From CAZTDU01 sp964617355 (GTDB taxonomy: Bacteria; Pseudomonadota; Gammaproteobacteria; Burkholderiales; SG8-39), in the NCBI GenBank assembly GCA_964617355.1, contig CAZTXP010000137.1, forward strand, positions 1 to 20,944: a DNA stretch of 20,944 nt. Direction: 5' to 3'. The notes beneath the pieces are model-generated. The model did not search any database, had not been told where the DNA came from, and was given only the letters and a program-made list of their open reading frames with translations. Both the position numbers and the translations under genes were made by a program. Below, piece by piece: positions 1-6,471 of the stretch; positions within the stretch are counted from its first letter, which is position 1, and every line of letters starts with the position of its first letter.

Positions 1-847
1 GCTCGATCGACGTGGTGAGGATCGCGAGCTTCTCGTCCGGGCGCGGCAGGTCGGCTTCCATGATGCGGCGCTGCGGCGTGAAGAGCGAGGGCAGGTGCGC
101 GTAGCTGTAGAGCGCGACGCGGTCGGGCGAGATCTCGAGCACGCGATCCAGGGTCCGGTTGAAGCTCGCGAGCGTCTGCTTCGGCAAGCCGTAGATCAGG
201 TCGAGGTTCACCGAACGAAAGCCGTTCGCGCGCCCTTCGTCGATCACGCGGCGGGTCTCGTCCTCGGACTGGATGCGGTGCACCGCCTGCTGCACGTCGG
301 CGTCGAAGTCCTGCACGCCCACCGACATGCGGTTGAAGCCGAGCTCGCCCAAGAGCTTCATGCGGCCGGGCTCGACCTTCCTCGGATCGACCTCGATCGA
401 GCACTCGCAGTCGTCCTGGCGCTCGAGGTGCGACCACAGCACCGAGGTGAGCGTGCGCAGTTCGTCGGGCGTGAGGAACGTGGGCGTGCCGCCGCCGAAA
501 TGCATCTGGCAGACACGGCGGTCGGGCCCGAGCTGCGAGGCGTAGAGCGCGAGTTCCTTCGCTAGGTACTTGATATACTTCGCGGATCGTCCGTGGTCTC
601 GCGTGACGACCTTGTTGCAGCCGCAGTAGTAGCAGATCGTGTCGCAGAACGGCAGGTGCACGTACACCGACAGCGGCTGCTTGATGCCGCCGATGTTGCG
701 CTTGCCGATCCAGTGCCGCAGGTCCGATTCTCCGAACGCCTCGACGAAGCGGTCGGCGGTCGGGTACGAGGTGTAGCGCGGCCCGCTGATGTCGTACTTG
801 CGGATCAGCTCCGGGTCGATGACGAGGTTCGTGGCCGGGAAATTCAT
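1..847 (-). CDS. hemN: Oxygen-independent coproporphyrinogen III oxidase HemN, 3' end cut by window
   Basis: Radical-SAM enzyme that converts coproporphyrinogen III to protoporphyrinogen IX without O2, in the cytoplasm. I translated the minus strand by hand. From ATG at 847 the protein has the HemN signature RYTSYPT (residues 24-30), the radical-SAM cluster motif CDTICYYC with C68, C72 and C75 plus the extra HemN cysteine C77, and FGGGTP shortly after. About 282 residues are visible; the family is near 455, so about the last 40% lies beyond position 1. An in-frame ATG at 856 would add three residues. Neither start has a good Shine-Dalgarno sequence; 847 is preferred because the distance to RYTSYPT matches E. 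coli HemN. The gene is divergent from the sensor kinase, and a perfect FNR box lies about 50 bp upstream, which fits anaerobic induction. Family assignment is very secure; the exact start is not. Confidence 0.95.
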   Translation of the reverse strand, partial: MNFPATNLVIDPELIRKYDISGPRYTSYPTADRFVEAFGESDLRHWIGKRNIGGIKQPLSVYVHLPFCDTICYYCGCNKVVTRDHGRSAKYIKYLAKELALYASQLGPDRRVCQMHFGGGTPTFLTPDELRTLTSVLWSHLERQDDCECSIEVDPRKVEPGRMKLLGELGFNRMSVGVQDFDADVQQAVHRIQSEDETRRVIDEGRANGFRSVNLDLIYGLPKQTLASFNRTLDRVLEISPDRVALYSYAHLPSLFTPQRRIMEADLPRPDEKLAILTTSIE

Positions 848-868
848 GGTGCCCATGTTTGCTGGCGC

Positions 869-874
869 AATATG
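869..874 (-). promoter_or_regulatory. Probable -10 element of the hemN promoter
   Basis: CATATT on the minus strand agrees with TATAAT at four of six positions. It lies 21 bp downstream of the FNR box edge, where the -10 element of a class II FNR promoter is expected. The predicted start near 861-862 would leave only about 5 or 14 nt of leader before ATG 856 or 847. This is inference from spacing. Confidence 0.5.
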
Positions 875-895
875 CCCTGCTCCGCGTCCCGACAC

Positions 896-909
896 TTGAT
901 CCATATCAA
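896..909 (-). promoter_or_regulatory. Perfect FNR box in front of hemN
   Basis: TTGAT-CCAT-ATCAA matches the E. coli FNR consensus TTGAT-N4-ATCAA at all ten fixed bases. Its centre (902.5) is 41.5 bp from a transcription start predicted at about 861 on the minus strand, the spacing of a class II FNR-activated promoter. The FNR encoded at 3344-4108 has the recognition-helix residues that read this site. If the kinase starts at 919, the box sits just upstream of it on the other strand and could repress it. Confidence 0.85.
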
Positions 910-918
910 CTTGTCCTG

Positions 919-2202
919 ATGGCCCTCCTCGACCCCCGCGCAACCGGGGCCGCGATCGCGGCGGCGGCCGGCGTCGTGGTGCTGAACGTCGCCGCGCTGA
1001 CCCTGCATGGCGAGCATCCATGGCTGCCGGCACTGGATTTCGTGGTCGACCTGTCCGTGCTCGGAGTAGGCCTTTTCGCCTTCGTGCGCCAGGGCATGCG
1101 GGCCGAGGCGCGCGAGGCCGAGGCGCGCGCCGCGCTCGACGCCTCGCAGGCGCGCCTGGCCGCGATCCTCGACTCGGCGATGGACGCCATCATCACGGTG
1201 GACGACGCGCAGGACATCGTGCTCTTCAACCGCGCCGCCGAAAGCATGTTCCGCTGCCGGCGCGAGGACATGCTCGGCCGGCCGCTCGACCTGCTGGTGC
1301 CCGGGCGCTATCGCGCGGCGCACAAGGGCCACGTGCAGCGCTTCGGCAACACCGGCGAGACCACGCGCCGCATGGGCGACCAGACCGTGCTCTGGGCAGT
1401 GCGCCCCGGCGACGGCAGCGAATTCCCGATCGAGGCCTCGATCTCGCGCGTCGAGGAGTCCGGGCGGCCCTACTACACCGTGATCCTGCGCGATATCACG
1501 CGCCGCCACGAGTACGAGGCGGCCGCCGCCGAGCGGCAGGCGGAACTGCGCGAGCTCTCGGCGCGGGTGCTCGAGGCCCGCGAGGAGGAGAAGACCCTCA
1601 TCGGCCGCGAACTGCACGACGAGCTGGGGCAACTGCTCACCGCGCTGAAGATGGACGTGGCCTGGATCCGCGAACGCGTGCCCGCCGCCGAGACCGAGCT
1701 CGCCGGCAAGGTCGCCGGCGTGTCCGAGCTCCTCGACCACACCGTCGGCTCGATGCGCCGCATCTCGGCCGAGCTGCGCCCGCTGATGCTCGACGACCTC
1801 GGCCTCGCGGACGCCGCCGCGTGGCTGGTGGACGACTTCGCCGAGAGGAGCGGCGTCGATTGCCGCCTCGACATGCCGCGCGACGGCTCGCTGGACGAAC
1901 TCGAGAAATCCGTCGCCACCGCGGTCTACCGCGTGCTGCAGGAGTCGCTCACCAACATCGGCAAGCACGCGCGCGCGACGCATGCGTGGGTGGTGGTCGC
2001 GCGCGAGCCCGACGGCCTGCGCGTGGACATCGAGGACGACGGCGCCGGCATCCCCGACGACCGCCTCGCCGGCACTCGGTCGCTGGGCCTGAAGGGCATG
2101 CGCGAGCGCGTGCTCTACCTCGGTGGCACGGTGCAGATCTCGCGTGCGCCCCGCGGCGGCACGCGCGTCGCGGCGCGCTTCCCGCTGAAGGCGGCCCCGT
2201 GA
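919..2202 (+). CDS. Membrane PAS-domain sensor histidine kinase (NarX/DegS-type, HisKA_3)
   Basis: Sensor kinase that would autophosphorylate on His and pass phosphate to the response regulator starting at 2199. The frame opens at TTG 859; ATG 919 is the first ATG and avoids running through the hemN promoter, but neither has a convincing ribosome site. Numbered from 859: hydrophobic segments about 29-48 and 60-76, a short coiled linker, PAS about 97-215, linker coil 216-245, HisKA_3 H-box ELHDELGQL with H253, HATPase_c with N-box N366, DDGAGI at 393-398 and a GLKGMRERV stretch at 410-418. The membrane part has almost no periplasmic loop, so the signal is probably cytoplasmic or in the membrane. 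The PAS domain resembles that of FixL, with H155 and R161 where FixL has its haem His and a haem-pocket Arg. The stop overlaps the next start by 4 nt (GTGA). The ligand is unknown. Confidence 0.88.
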   Translation: MALLDPRATGAAIAAAAGVVVLNVAALTLHGEHPWLPALDFVVDLSVLGVGLFAFVRQGMRAEAREAEARAALDASQARLAAILDSAMDAIITVDDAQDIVLFNRAAESMFRCRREDMLGRPLDLLVPGRYRAAHKGHVQRFGNTGETTRRMGDQTVLWAVRPGDGSEFPIEASISRVEESGRPYYTVILRDITRRHEYEAAAAERQAELRELSARVLEAREEEKTLIGRELHDELGQLLTALKMDVAWIRERVPAAETELAGKVAGVSELLDHTVGSMRRISAELRPLMLDDLGLADAAAWLVDDFAERSGVDCRLDMPRDGSLDELEKSVATAVYRVLQESLTNIGKHARATHAWVVVAREPDGLRVDIEDDGAGIPDDRLAGTRSLGLKGMRERVLYLGGTVQISRAPRGGTRVAARFPLKAAP

Positions 2203-2837
2203 TCCGCGTGATGCTCGCCGACGACCACCAGCTGGTGCGCGAAGGCATCAAGCAGCTGCTCGGCGCCGCATCCGACATCCAGGTCGCGGCGGAGGCCGGC
2301 AATGGCGACGACGCGCTCGCGCAGGTGAAGGCGGCCGAATTCGACGTCGTCGTGCTCGACATGTCGATGCCCGGCCTGTCGGGAATCGACCTCGTGAAGC
2401 GCGTCCGGCTCGAGAAGCCGAAGCAGAAGATCCTCGTCCTTTCGATGCACGGCGAGCAGCAGTACGCGGCGCGCGCGCTGAAGGCGGGCGCCTCCGGATA
2501 CCTGACCAAGGACTCGGCCTCGTCGCAGCTGGTCGGCGCGATCCGCAAGATCGCCGCCGGCGGCGTCCACATCACCGAGGCGGTCGCCGCGCACCTCGTC
2601 GCCGCGCCCGCGGCGCAGGACGCCGCACCGCACACCCTGCTCTCGGATCGCGAGTTCGAGGTGTTCCGCCAGCTAGTGGACGGCAAGGGCATCACCGAGA
2701 TCGCGGATCGCCTCAACCTCTCGGTGAAGACCGTGAGCACGCACAAGACGCGCATCCTGCAGAAGATGAACCTGCACGGCACCGCCGACCTCGTGCGCTA
2801 CGCGCTCGAGCACGGCCTCGCGGACAACAAGGGATAG
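2199..2837 (+). CDS. NarL/FixJ-family response regulator
   Basis: DNA-binding partner of the upstream kinase, 212 residues. The receiver domain has D8/D9, the phosphoacceptor D54 in VVVLDMSMPG, S82 and K104 (YLTKDSA). A short linker leads to a LuxR-type helix-turn-helix at about 146-210 (LLSDREFEVFRQL, then LNLSVKTVSTHKTRI). The GTG start at 2199 overlaps the kinase stop, giving the usual family N-terminus V/M-I-R-V-M-L-A-D-D-H; ATG 2211 would clip the first beta strand. The overlap implies co-translation with the kinase. A 20-bp dyad 20 bp after the stop, before the receiver-fnr genes, is a candidate target. Family is certain; the regulon is unknown. Confidence 0.93.
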   Translation: MIRVMLADDHQLVREGIKQLLGAASDIQVAAEAGNGDDALAQVKAAEFDVVVLDMSMPGLSGIDLVKRVRLEKPKQKILVLSMHGEQQYAARALKAGASGYLTKDSASSQLVGAIRKIAAGGVHITEAVAAHLVAAPAAQDAAPHTLLSDREFEVFRQLVDGKGITEIADRLNLSVKTVSTHKTRILQKMNLHGTADLVRYALEHGLADNKG

Positions 2838-2857
2838 CACAAGGGGATAAGGACGGC

Positions 2858-2877
2858 GGGTAGGAGGATTCCTACCC
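2858..2877. repeat. Perfect 8-bp inverted repeat with 4-nt spacer, operator or hairpin
   Basis: GGGTAGGA at 2858-2865 and TCCTACCC at 2870-2877 are exact complements around GGAT. No T-run follows, so it is a poor intrinsic terminator. It lies in the only gap (2838-2921) between the NarL-type regulator and the receiver-fnr genes, where an operator would be expected. A symmetrical site of this size suits a dimeric regulator. Function is inferred from position only. Confidence 0.55.
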
Positions 2878-2921
2878 TCCGAATCAGCCGCCGCCGATAG
2901 GTGCCGGCAGGGACGCCCGGC

Positions 2922-3323
2922 ATGATGGCGGCCATGGAACAAGCCGTCACGCCAAAGCCCCCGCGGGTCTTCGTGGTTGAAGACTCCCGGCTGGTGCGAG
3001 AGCGCCTGCTGGCGATGCTCTCCGGCGTGGCGCAGACGGCCGGCACCGCCGACAACGCCGAAGACGCGATCGCGGGCATCCTCGAGACGCACCCGGACGC
3101 CGTGGTGCTCGACCTCAAGCTGGCCCGGGGATCCGGCATCGACGTGCTGCGCGCGCTGCGCGAACGCGCCCCCGGCATCGCCGTCTACATGCTGACCAAC
3201 TACCCCGCGTCGCACTACCGCCGGCTCGCCGGCGAGCTCGGCGCGCGCGGATTCTTCGACAAGAGCACCGAATTCAACCGGGTCCGCGAGGAAATTGCTG
3301 CCTGCGCGGGCGCCACGCACTGA
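2922..3323 (+). CDS. Stand-alone receiver-domain (CheY-like) response regulator
   Basis: About 133 residues, one receiver domain and no output domain. The frame also has GTG at 2901 and ATGs at 2922, 2925 and 2934; 2922 is chosen because AGGGA lies 8 nt in front of it. Numbered from 2922: VFVVEDSR with the acidic pair E20/D21, phosphoacceptor D64 in AVVLDLKLARGSGID, T92 in MLTN, and K114 in FFDKS, so all the phosphorylation residues are present. The gene ends 20 bp before fnr in the same direction and the two are probably co-transcribed. Such proteins act by protein contact or as phosphate sinks. Whether it takes phosphate from the neighbouring kinase or touches FNR cannot be seen from the sequence. 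Confidence 0.88.
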   Translation: MMAAMEQAVTPKPPRVFVVEDSRLVRERLLAMLSGVAQTAGTADNAEDAIAGILETHPDAVVLDLKLARGSGIDVLRALRERAPGIAVYMLTNYPASHYRRLAGELGARGFFDKSTEFNRVREEIAACAGATH

Positions 3324-3343
3324 GCCACAGGAGAGCACGCACC

Positions 3344-4108
3344 ATGCCCACCACCGTCGTCCAGTTCGAGCCCAACGCCCGCGGCAAGCAGGCCTTCCAC
3401 AAGCACACCGTCACGTGCGCAGCCTGCAACCTGCATGAACTCTGCCTGTCGAACGGCTTCAACGAGGAGGAACTGCAGCGCGTCGAGCGCCTGGTGTACG
3501 CCCGCCGGCGAGTCAAGCGCGGCGAGCCGCTCTTCAACGCAGGCGACGACTTCAGCTCGGTGTACGCGATCCGCAGCGGCTTCTTCAAGACCACGCTGCT
3601 GAACGACGACGGCCGCGAGCAGGTCACCGGCTTCTACATGGCGGGCGAACTGCTCGGCATGGACGGCATCGGCGCCGGCCGCCACCACGGCGACGCCGTG
3701 GCGCTCGAGGACAGCGAGGTCTGCGTGATGCCCTTCTCGCTGATCGAGGACATCGGGCGCGAGATCCCGGCGCTGCAGAGGAACCTGCACTGCGTGCTGT
3801 CGCGCGAGATCGTGCGCGACCGCGGCGTGATGATGCTGCTGGGCTCGATGCGCGCGGAAGAGCGCCTCGCGACCTTCCTGCTCAACCTCTCCAAGCGCTT
3901 CCAGCGCCGCGGCTACTCGTCCTCGGACTTCCACCTGCGCATGACGCGCGAGGAAATCGGCAGCTACCTCGGCCTGAAGCTCGAGACCGTGTCGCGCCTG
4001 TTCTCGAAATTCCAGGACGACGGCCTGATCGAGGTGCAGCAGAAGCACGTGCGCATCCTCGACACCCCGGGGCTCGAGCAGGTGCTCGGCACCAAGGGCC
4101 CGAGGTAG
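3344..4108 (+). CDS. fnr: FNR-type oxygen-responsive transcription regulator (CRP/FNR family)
   Basis: Global regulator that binds DNA as a dimer when its O2-labile [4Fe-4S] cluster is intact. It has 254 residues. C25, C28 and C34 near the N-terminus and C150 in the dimer-helix region reproduce the E. coli FNR ligands (C-X2-C-X5-C, plus C122). A cyclic-nucleotide-type beta barrel spans about 45-145, the dimer helix about 150-170, and the winged helix-turn-helix about 175-240. The recognition helix LKLETVSRLF contains E214, S217 and R218, the residues that read TTGAT half-sites. AGGAGA lies just upstream of the ATG. A perfect FNR box in front of hemN and a near-perfect one at 5792-5805 are likely targets in this window. 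I see no box in its own upstream gap. Confidence 0.95.
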   Translation: MPTTVVQFEPNARGKQAFHKHTVTCAACNLHELCLSNGFNEEELQRVERLVYARRRVKRGEPLFNAGDDFSSVYAIRSGFFKTTLLNDDGREQVTGFYMAGELLGMDGIGAGRHHGDAVALEDSEVCVMPFSLIEDIGREIPALQRNLHCVLSREIVRDRGVMMLLGSMRAEERLATFLLNLSKRFQRRGYSSSDFHLRMTREEIGSYLGLKLETVSRLFSKFQDDGLIEVQQKHVRILDTPGLEQVLGTKGPR

Positions 4109-4116
4109 ACGAAGCC

Positions 4117-4133
4117 AGGGGGCTCCGCCCCCT
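4117..4133. terminator. GC hairpin between convergent fnr and RNase genes
   Basis: AGGGGGC-TCC-GCCCCCT forms a perfect 7-bp stem with a 3-nt loop, 8 bp after the fnr stop and 23 bp beyond the stop of the convergent gene. There is no T-run on either strand, so rho-independent strength is doubtful, but the position between convergent stops fits a two-way terminator. Confidence 0.5.
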
Positions 4134-4156
4134 CGCGCTCCGCCGGCGTCCGGGGG

Positions 4157-5464
4157 TTACCAGTCGATCTGCTGGCCCGGCACGGGCACGGAGGCCCGCC
4201 AGCCGGGCTTCTGCACGAGCGCATCGCGCAGCGCGAGCGCCGACAGCGGCTCGCCGTGCACCACCCAGCACTGCCCGGGCGGCTCGCGGAAATGGCCCGC
4301 CCACGCGAGCAACGCATCGCGATCCGCGTGCGCCGACAGCCCGCCGATCGTGAACACCTTGGCGCGCACCGCATACGATTCGCCGAAGATGCGCACGCTC
4401 CTGGCGCCATCGACGATGCGCCGGCCAAGCGTGCCGGCGGCCTGGAAGCCGGCGAACACGATGGCGCACTCCGGGCGGCCGAGGTTGTAGCGCAGGTGGT
4501 GCTTCACGCGCCCGCCCTCGCACATGCCGCTGGCCGAGATGATCACCGCCCCCGCGCGCACGCCGTTGATGCGCATCGAGTCCTCCAGCGACTCGGTGAA
4601 GCGCACGCCCTCCAGCGGGGGCACCACGCCGTGGCGCGCCGAGATGCGCGTCGCCGCCGAGGCCATCGGCGAATCGACGTAGATCGCCATCGGCGGCACG
4701 CGCCCCTGCTGGCGCAGCTCCGCGATGACGGCGAGGATGTCCTGCGTGCGCCCGACCGCGAAGGACGGGATCACGACGTTGCCGCGCCGGCTGGCGAGGG
4801 TGTCGTTGAGCACGAAGGCGAATTCGTCGAGCGTCTGCACGTGGCTCTTGTGCAGCCGGTCGCCATAGGTGGATTCGATCAGCAACAGGTCGGCGGCGCG
4901 CACCGGCGCGGGCGCGGGCATCATCGGGTGCCCCGGCTGGCCGAGGTCGCCGGAGTAGACCAGCGTGCGTCCGCCCGCGCGCACCTCGACGATCGCCGAG
5001 CCGAGGATGTGACCGGCCTCGTGCAGGATGGCGCGCACGCCCTCCCCCGGCGCGAACTCGACGCCGGTGTCCACCGGATCGAGCTGGCGCAGCGCGCGGC
5101 GGGCCTGCTCGACGGTGTACACGGGCGGATGGCCGTTGCGCTCGGCCTCCTTCTCCTGCAGGTAGGCGCTGTCCGGGAGCATCACGCCCAGCAGGTCGGC
5201 GGTCGCCGGCGTGCAATGGATGCGCCCGCGGAAGCCCGAGGCGACGAGGCGCGGCAGCAACCCCGAGTGGTCGATATGGGCGTGCGACAGCAGCACGAAG
5301 CGCAGCGCCTCGGGACGAAAGCGCCACTTCGCGGCATTGCGCCGCGCGCCGCTGCGCCCACCCTGGAACATGCCGCAGTCGAGCAGGAATTCGCAGCCGG
5401 GCGCCTCGACGTGGAAGCACGAGCCGGTGACTTCGCCGGCGGCGCCGTGGAAGGTGAGCTTCAC
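4157..5464 (-). CDS. Metallo-beta-lactamase/beta-CASP fold RNase-like protein
   Basis: Predicted zinc-dependent nuclease of the RNA-processing beta-CASP family (CPSF73/RNase J superfamily, bacterial YsiC-like branch), cytoplasmic. The GTG at 5464 gives the usual family start V/M-K-L-T-F-H-G-A-A-G-E-V-T-G-S; an in-frame ATG at 5494 would add ten atypical residues. Counting from that ATG, the motifs are HAHIDH (H71, H73, D75, H76), H162 in HEAGHILGS, D183 in YSGDLG, beta-CASP motif A E207 in ESTYGD, PSFAVGRTQ at 243-251, motif B H332/H333 after ASGMCEGGRV, and motif C H389 in GLSAHADRD, followed by the RMMBL segment WVVHGEP. All metal ligands appear intact. The gene converges on fnr and diverges from the 81-residue protein at 5515. 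Nuclease polarity and targets are not predictable. Confidence 0.92.
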   Translation of the reverse strand: MKLTFHGAAGEVTGSCFHVEAPGCEFLLDCGMFQGGRSGARRNAAKWRFRPEALRFVLLSHAHIDHSGLLPRLVASGFRGRIHCTPATADLLGVMLPDSAYLQEKEAERNGHPPVYTVEQARRALRQLDPVDTGVEFAPGEGVRAILHEAGHILGSAIVEVRAGGRTLVYSGDLGQPGHPMMPAPAPVRAADLLLIESTYGDRLHKSHVQTLDEFAFVLNDTLASRRGNVVIPSFAVGRTQDILAVIAELRQQGRVPPMAIYVDSPMASAATRISARHGVVPPLEGVRFTESLEDSMRINGVRAGAVIISASGMCEGGRVKHHLRYNLGRPECAIVFAGFQAAGTLGRRIVDGARSVRIFGESYAVRAKVFTIGGLSAHADRDALLAWAGHFREPPGQCWVVHGEPLSALALRDALVQKPGWRASVPVPGQQIDW

Positions 5465-5514
5465 GACGCGATTGTAGGCGCCCGGCGGTATCATCGACGC
5501 AACGGAGGCCTGCC

Positions 5515-5760
5515 ATGGAACGTCCCGAGAACCAGAACCGCACGCGCGTCACGCTCCTCACCGGCTCGTACCGGATCAAGGGATACATCGACCTGATTCC
5601 CGGCGCGCGCGTCACCGACTTCATGACCGAGGCGAAGGAGTTCATCGCCGTGGTCGATGCCGAGGTCTGGGAGCTCGAGCCCGGCGGGCGCCAGCTCGTC
5701 TCCGCGCCGTTCCTGAACGTCAGCCGCGACCACGTGCAGATCGTCGTGCCCGGCCAGTAG
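5515..5760 (+). CDS. Small conserved-looking protein of unknown function
   Basis: An 81-residue soluble protein with no signal peptide or membrane helix. GGAGG lies 6 nt before the ATG, a strong ribosome site that supports it as a real gene. The sequence is rich in beta-type stretches (RVTLLTGSYRIKGYIDLI, EFIAVVDAEVWEL, FLNVSRDHVQIVV) and looks like a small beta-barrel or SH3-like fold. It may belong to a small domain of unknown function; I cannot name it with certainty. It is divergent from the beta-CASP RNase across a 50-bp gap and is followed by a GC hairpin, so it is probably transcribed alone. Confidence 0.75.
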   Translation: MERPENQNRTRVTLLTGSYRIKGYIDLIPGARVTDFMTEAKEFIAVVDAEVWELEPGGRQLVSAPFLNVSRDHVQIVVPGQ

Positions 5761-5766
5761 CGCGGC

Positions 5767-5783
5767 CCCGGCGCCGCGCCGGG
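5767..5783 (+). terminator. GC-rich hairpin after the 81-residue gene
   Basis: CCCGGCG-CCG-CGCCGGG is a perfect 7-bp stem with a 3-nt loop beginning 6 bp after the stop codon. No T-run follows. It separates the small gene from the FNR box and start of the nitroreductase operon, which fits a transcription boundary. Confidence 0.45.
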
Positions 5784-5791
5784 CGATGCGC

Positions 5792-5805
5792 TTGACGCCG
5801 ATCAA
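5792..5805 (+). promoter_or_regulatory. Probable FNR box upstream of the nitroreductase operon
   Basis: TTGAC-GCCG-ATCAA matches the FNR consensus at nine of ten fixed bases; TTGAC half-sites are common in FNR/ANR-type boxes. The centre is 5798.5, so a class II start would fall near 5840, about 23 nt before the nitroreductase ATG and just ahead of its ribosome site. The expected -10 region (5825-5830, TTGCAT) is weak. It lies in the only gap before a run of six plus-strand genes. Confidence 0.6.
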
Positions 5806-5862
5806 GCAGCCGAGGGCCGCCGCGTTGCATCGTGCGAGCGTCATCCACGGAGGCCAGATGCC

Positions 5863-6441
5863 ATGGTTCTCGATGCCATCCGGTCCCGGCGCTCGGTGCG
5901 CGCCTACACGCCCGAGCGTCCGGGCGAGACGTTGATCCTCGAATTGCTCGATGCCGCGGTGCGCGCGCCGACCGCGATGCACCGCGAGCCCTGGGCGTTC
6001 GTCGTCGTGCAGGACCGCGCGACGCTGCAGCGCCTCTCCGAGCGCGCGAAGGCGATGCAGGACGAACCCGAAGTCGCGGTGGGCTGGGGCTCGGCCGGGC
6101 CGTCGCGGCACGATCACCCGTCGCGGCTGGACGACCCCGCGTTCAACCTGTTCCACGACGCCGGCACGCTGGTCGTCGTCTGCCGCTCGGAAGACTCGCG
6201 CTTCGCGGAAGCCGATTGCTGGCTCGCGGCCGGCAACCTGATGACCGAGGCCGCGGCGCGCGGGCTGGGCACCTGCTGCATCGGCCTCGCGGTGCCGGTG
6301 CTCAACGCGCCCGAGGTGAAGCGCGAGCTCGGCATCCCCTTCACCCACGCCGCGGTGGCGCCGATCGTCGTCGGCACGCCGCGAGAGACGCCGCCACCCG
6401 TGCCGCGCAATCCACCGCAGATCCTGCGCTGGGCGAGATAG
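5863..6441 (+). CDS. Nitroreductase-family FMN flavoprotein
   Basis: Predicted NAD(P)H-dependent FMN oxidoreductase of 192 residues, usual for the family, acting as a cytoplasmic homodimer. GGAGG stands 9 nt before the ATG. The N-terminal IRSRRSVRAYT (6-16) is the FMN-phosphate segment, and APTAMHREPWAFVVV (35-49) aligns with the family's A-P-S-x-x-N-x-Q-P-W-x-F-V-V, with H and R replacing the more usual N and Q. HDAGTLVVV (98-106) and GLGTCCIGLA (134-143) are the later conserved segments. The physiological substrate cannot be deduced. The gene heads a same-strand run with a 30-bp gap to the next gene, and the FNR-like box about 60 bp upstream suggests expression at low O2. Confidence 0.9.
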   Translation: MVLDAIRSRRSVRAYTPERPGETLILELLDAAVRAPTAMHREPWAFVVVQDRATLQRLSERAKAMQDEPEVAVGWGSAGPSRHDHPSRLDDPAFNLFHDAGTLVVVCRSEDSRFAEADCWLAAGNLMTEAAARGLGTCCIGLAVPVLNAPEVKRELGIPFTHAAVAPIVVGTPRETPPPVPRNPPQILRWAR

Positions 6442-6471
6442 GCTGTCGTCGTGTACTCCAGGGGAATGACC

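Noticed and set aside
95..565. Plus-strand frame of 156 codons opposite hemN
   Set aside because: The minus strand here encodes clear HemN motifs; the plus frame is a His/Val/Leu-rich shadow.
1020..2198. Long extension in front of the response regulator, suggesting a fusion protein
   Set aside because: It is an out-of-frame reading of the kinase gene; the regulator starts at GTG 2199 overlapping the kinase stop.
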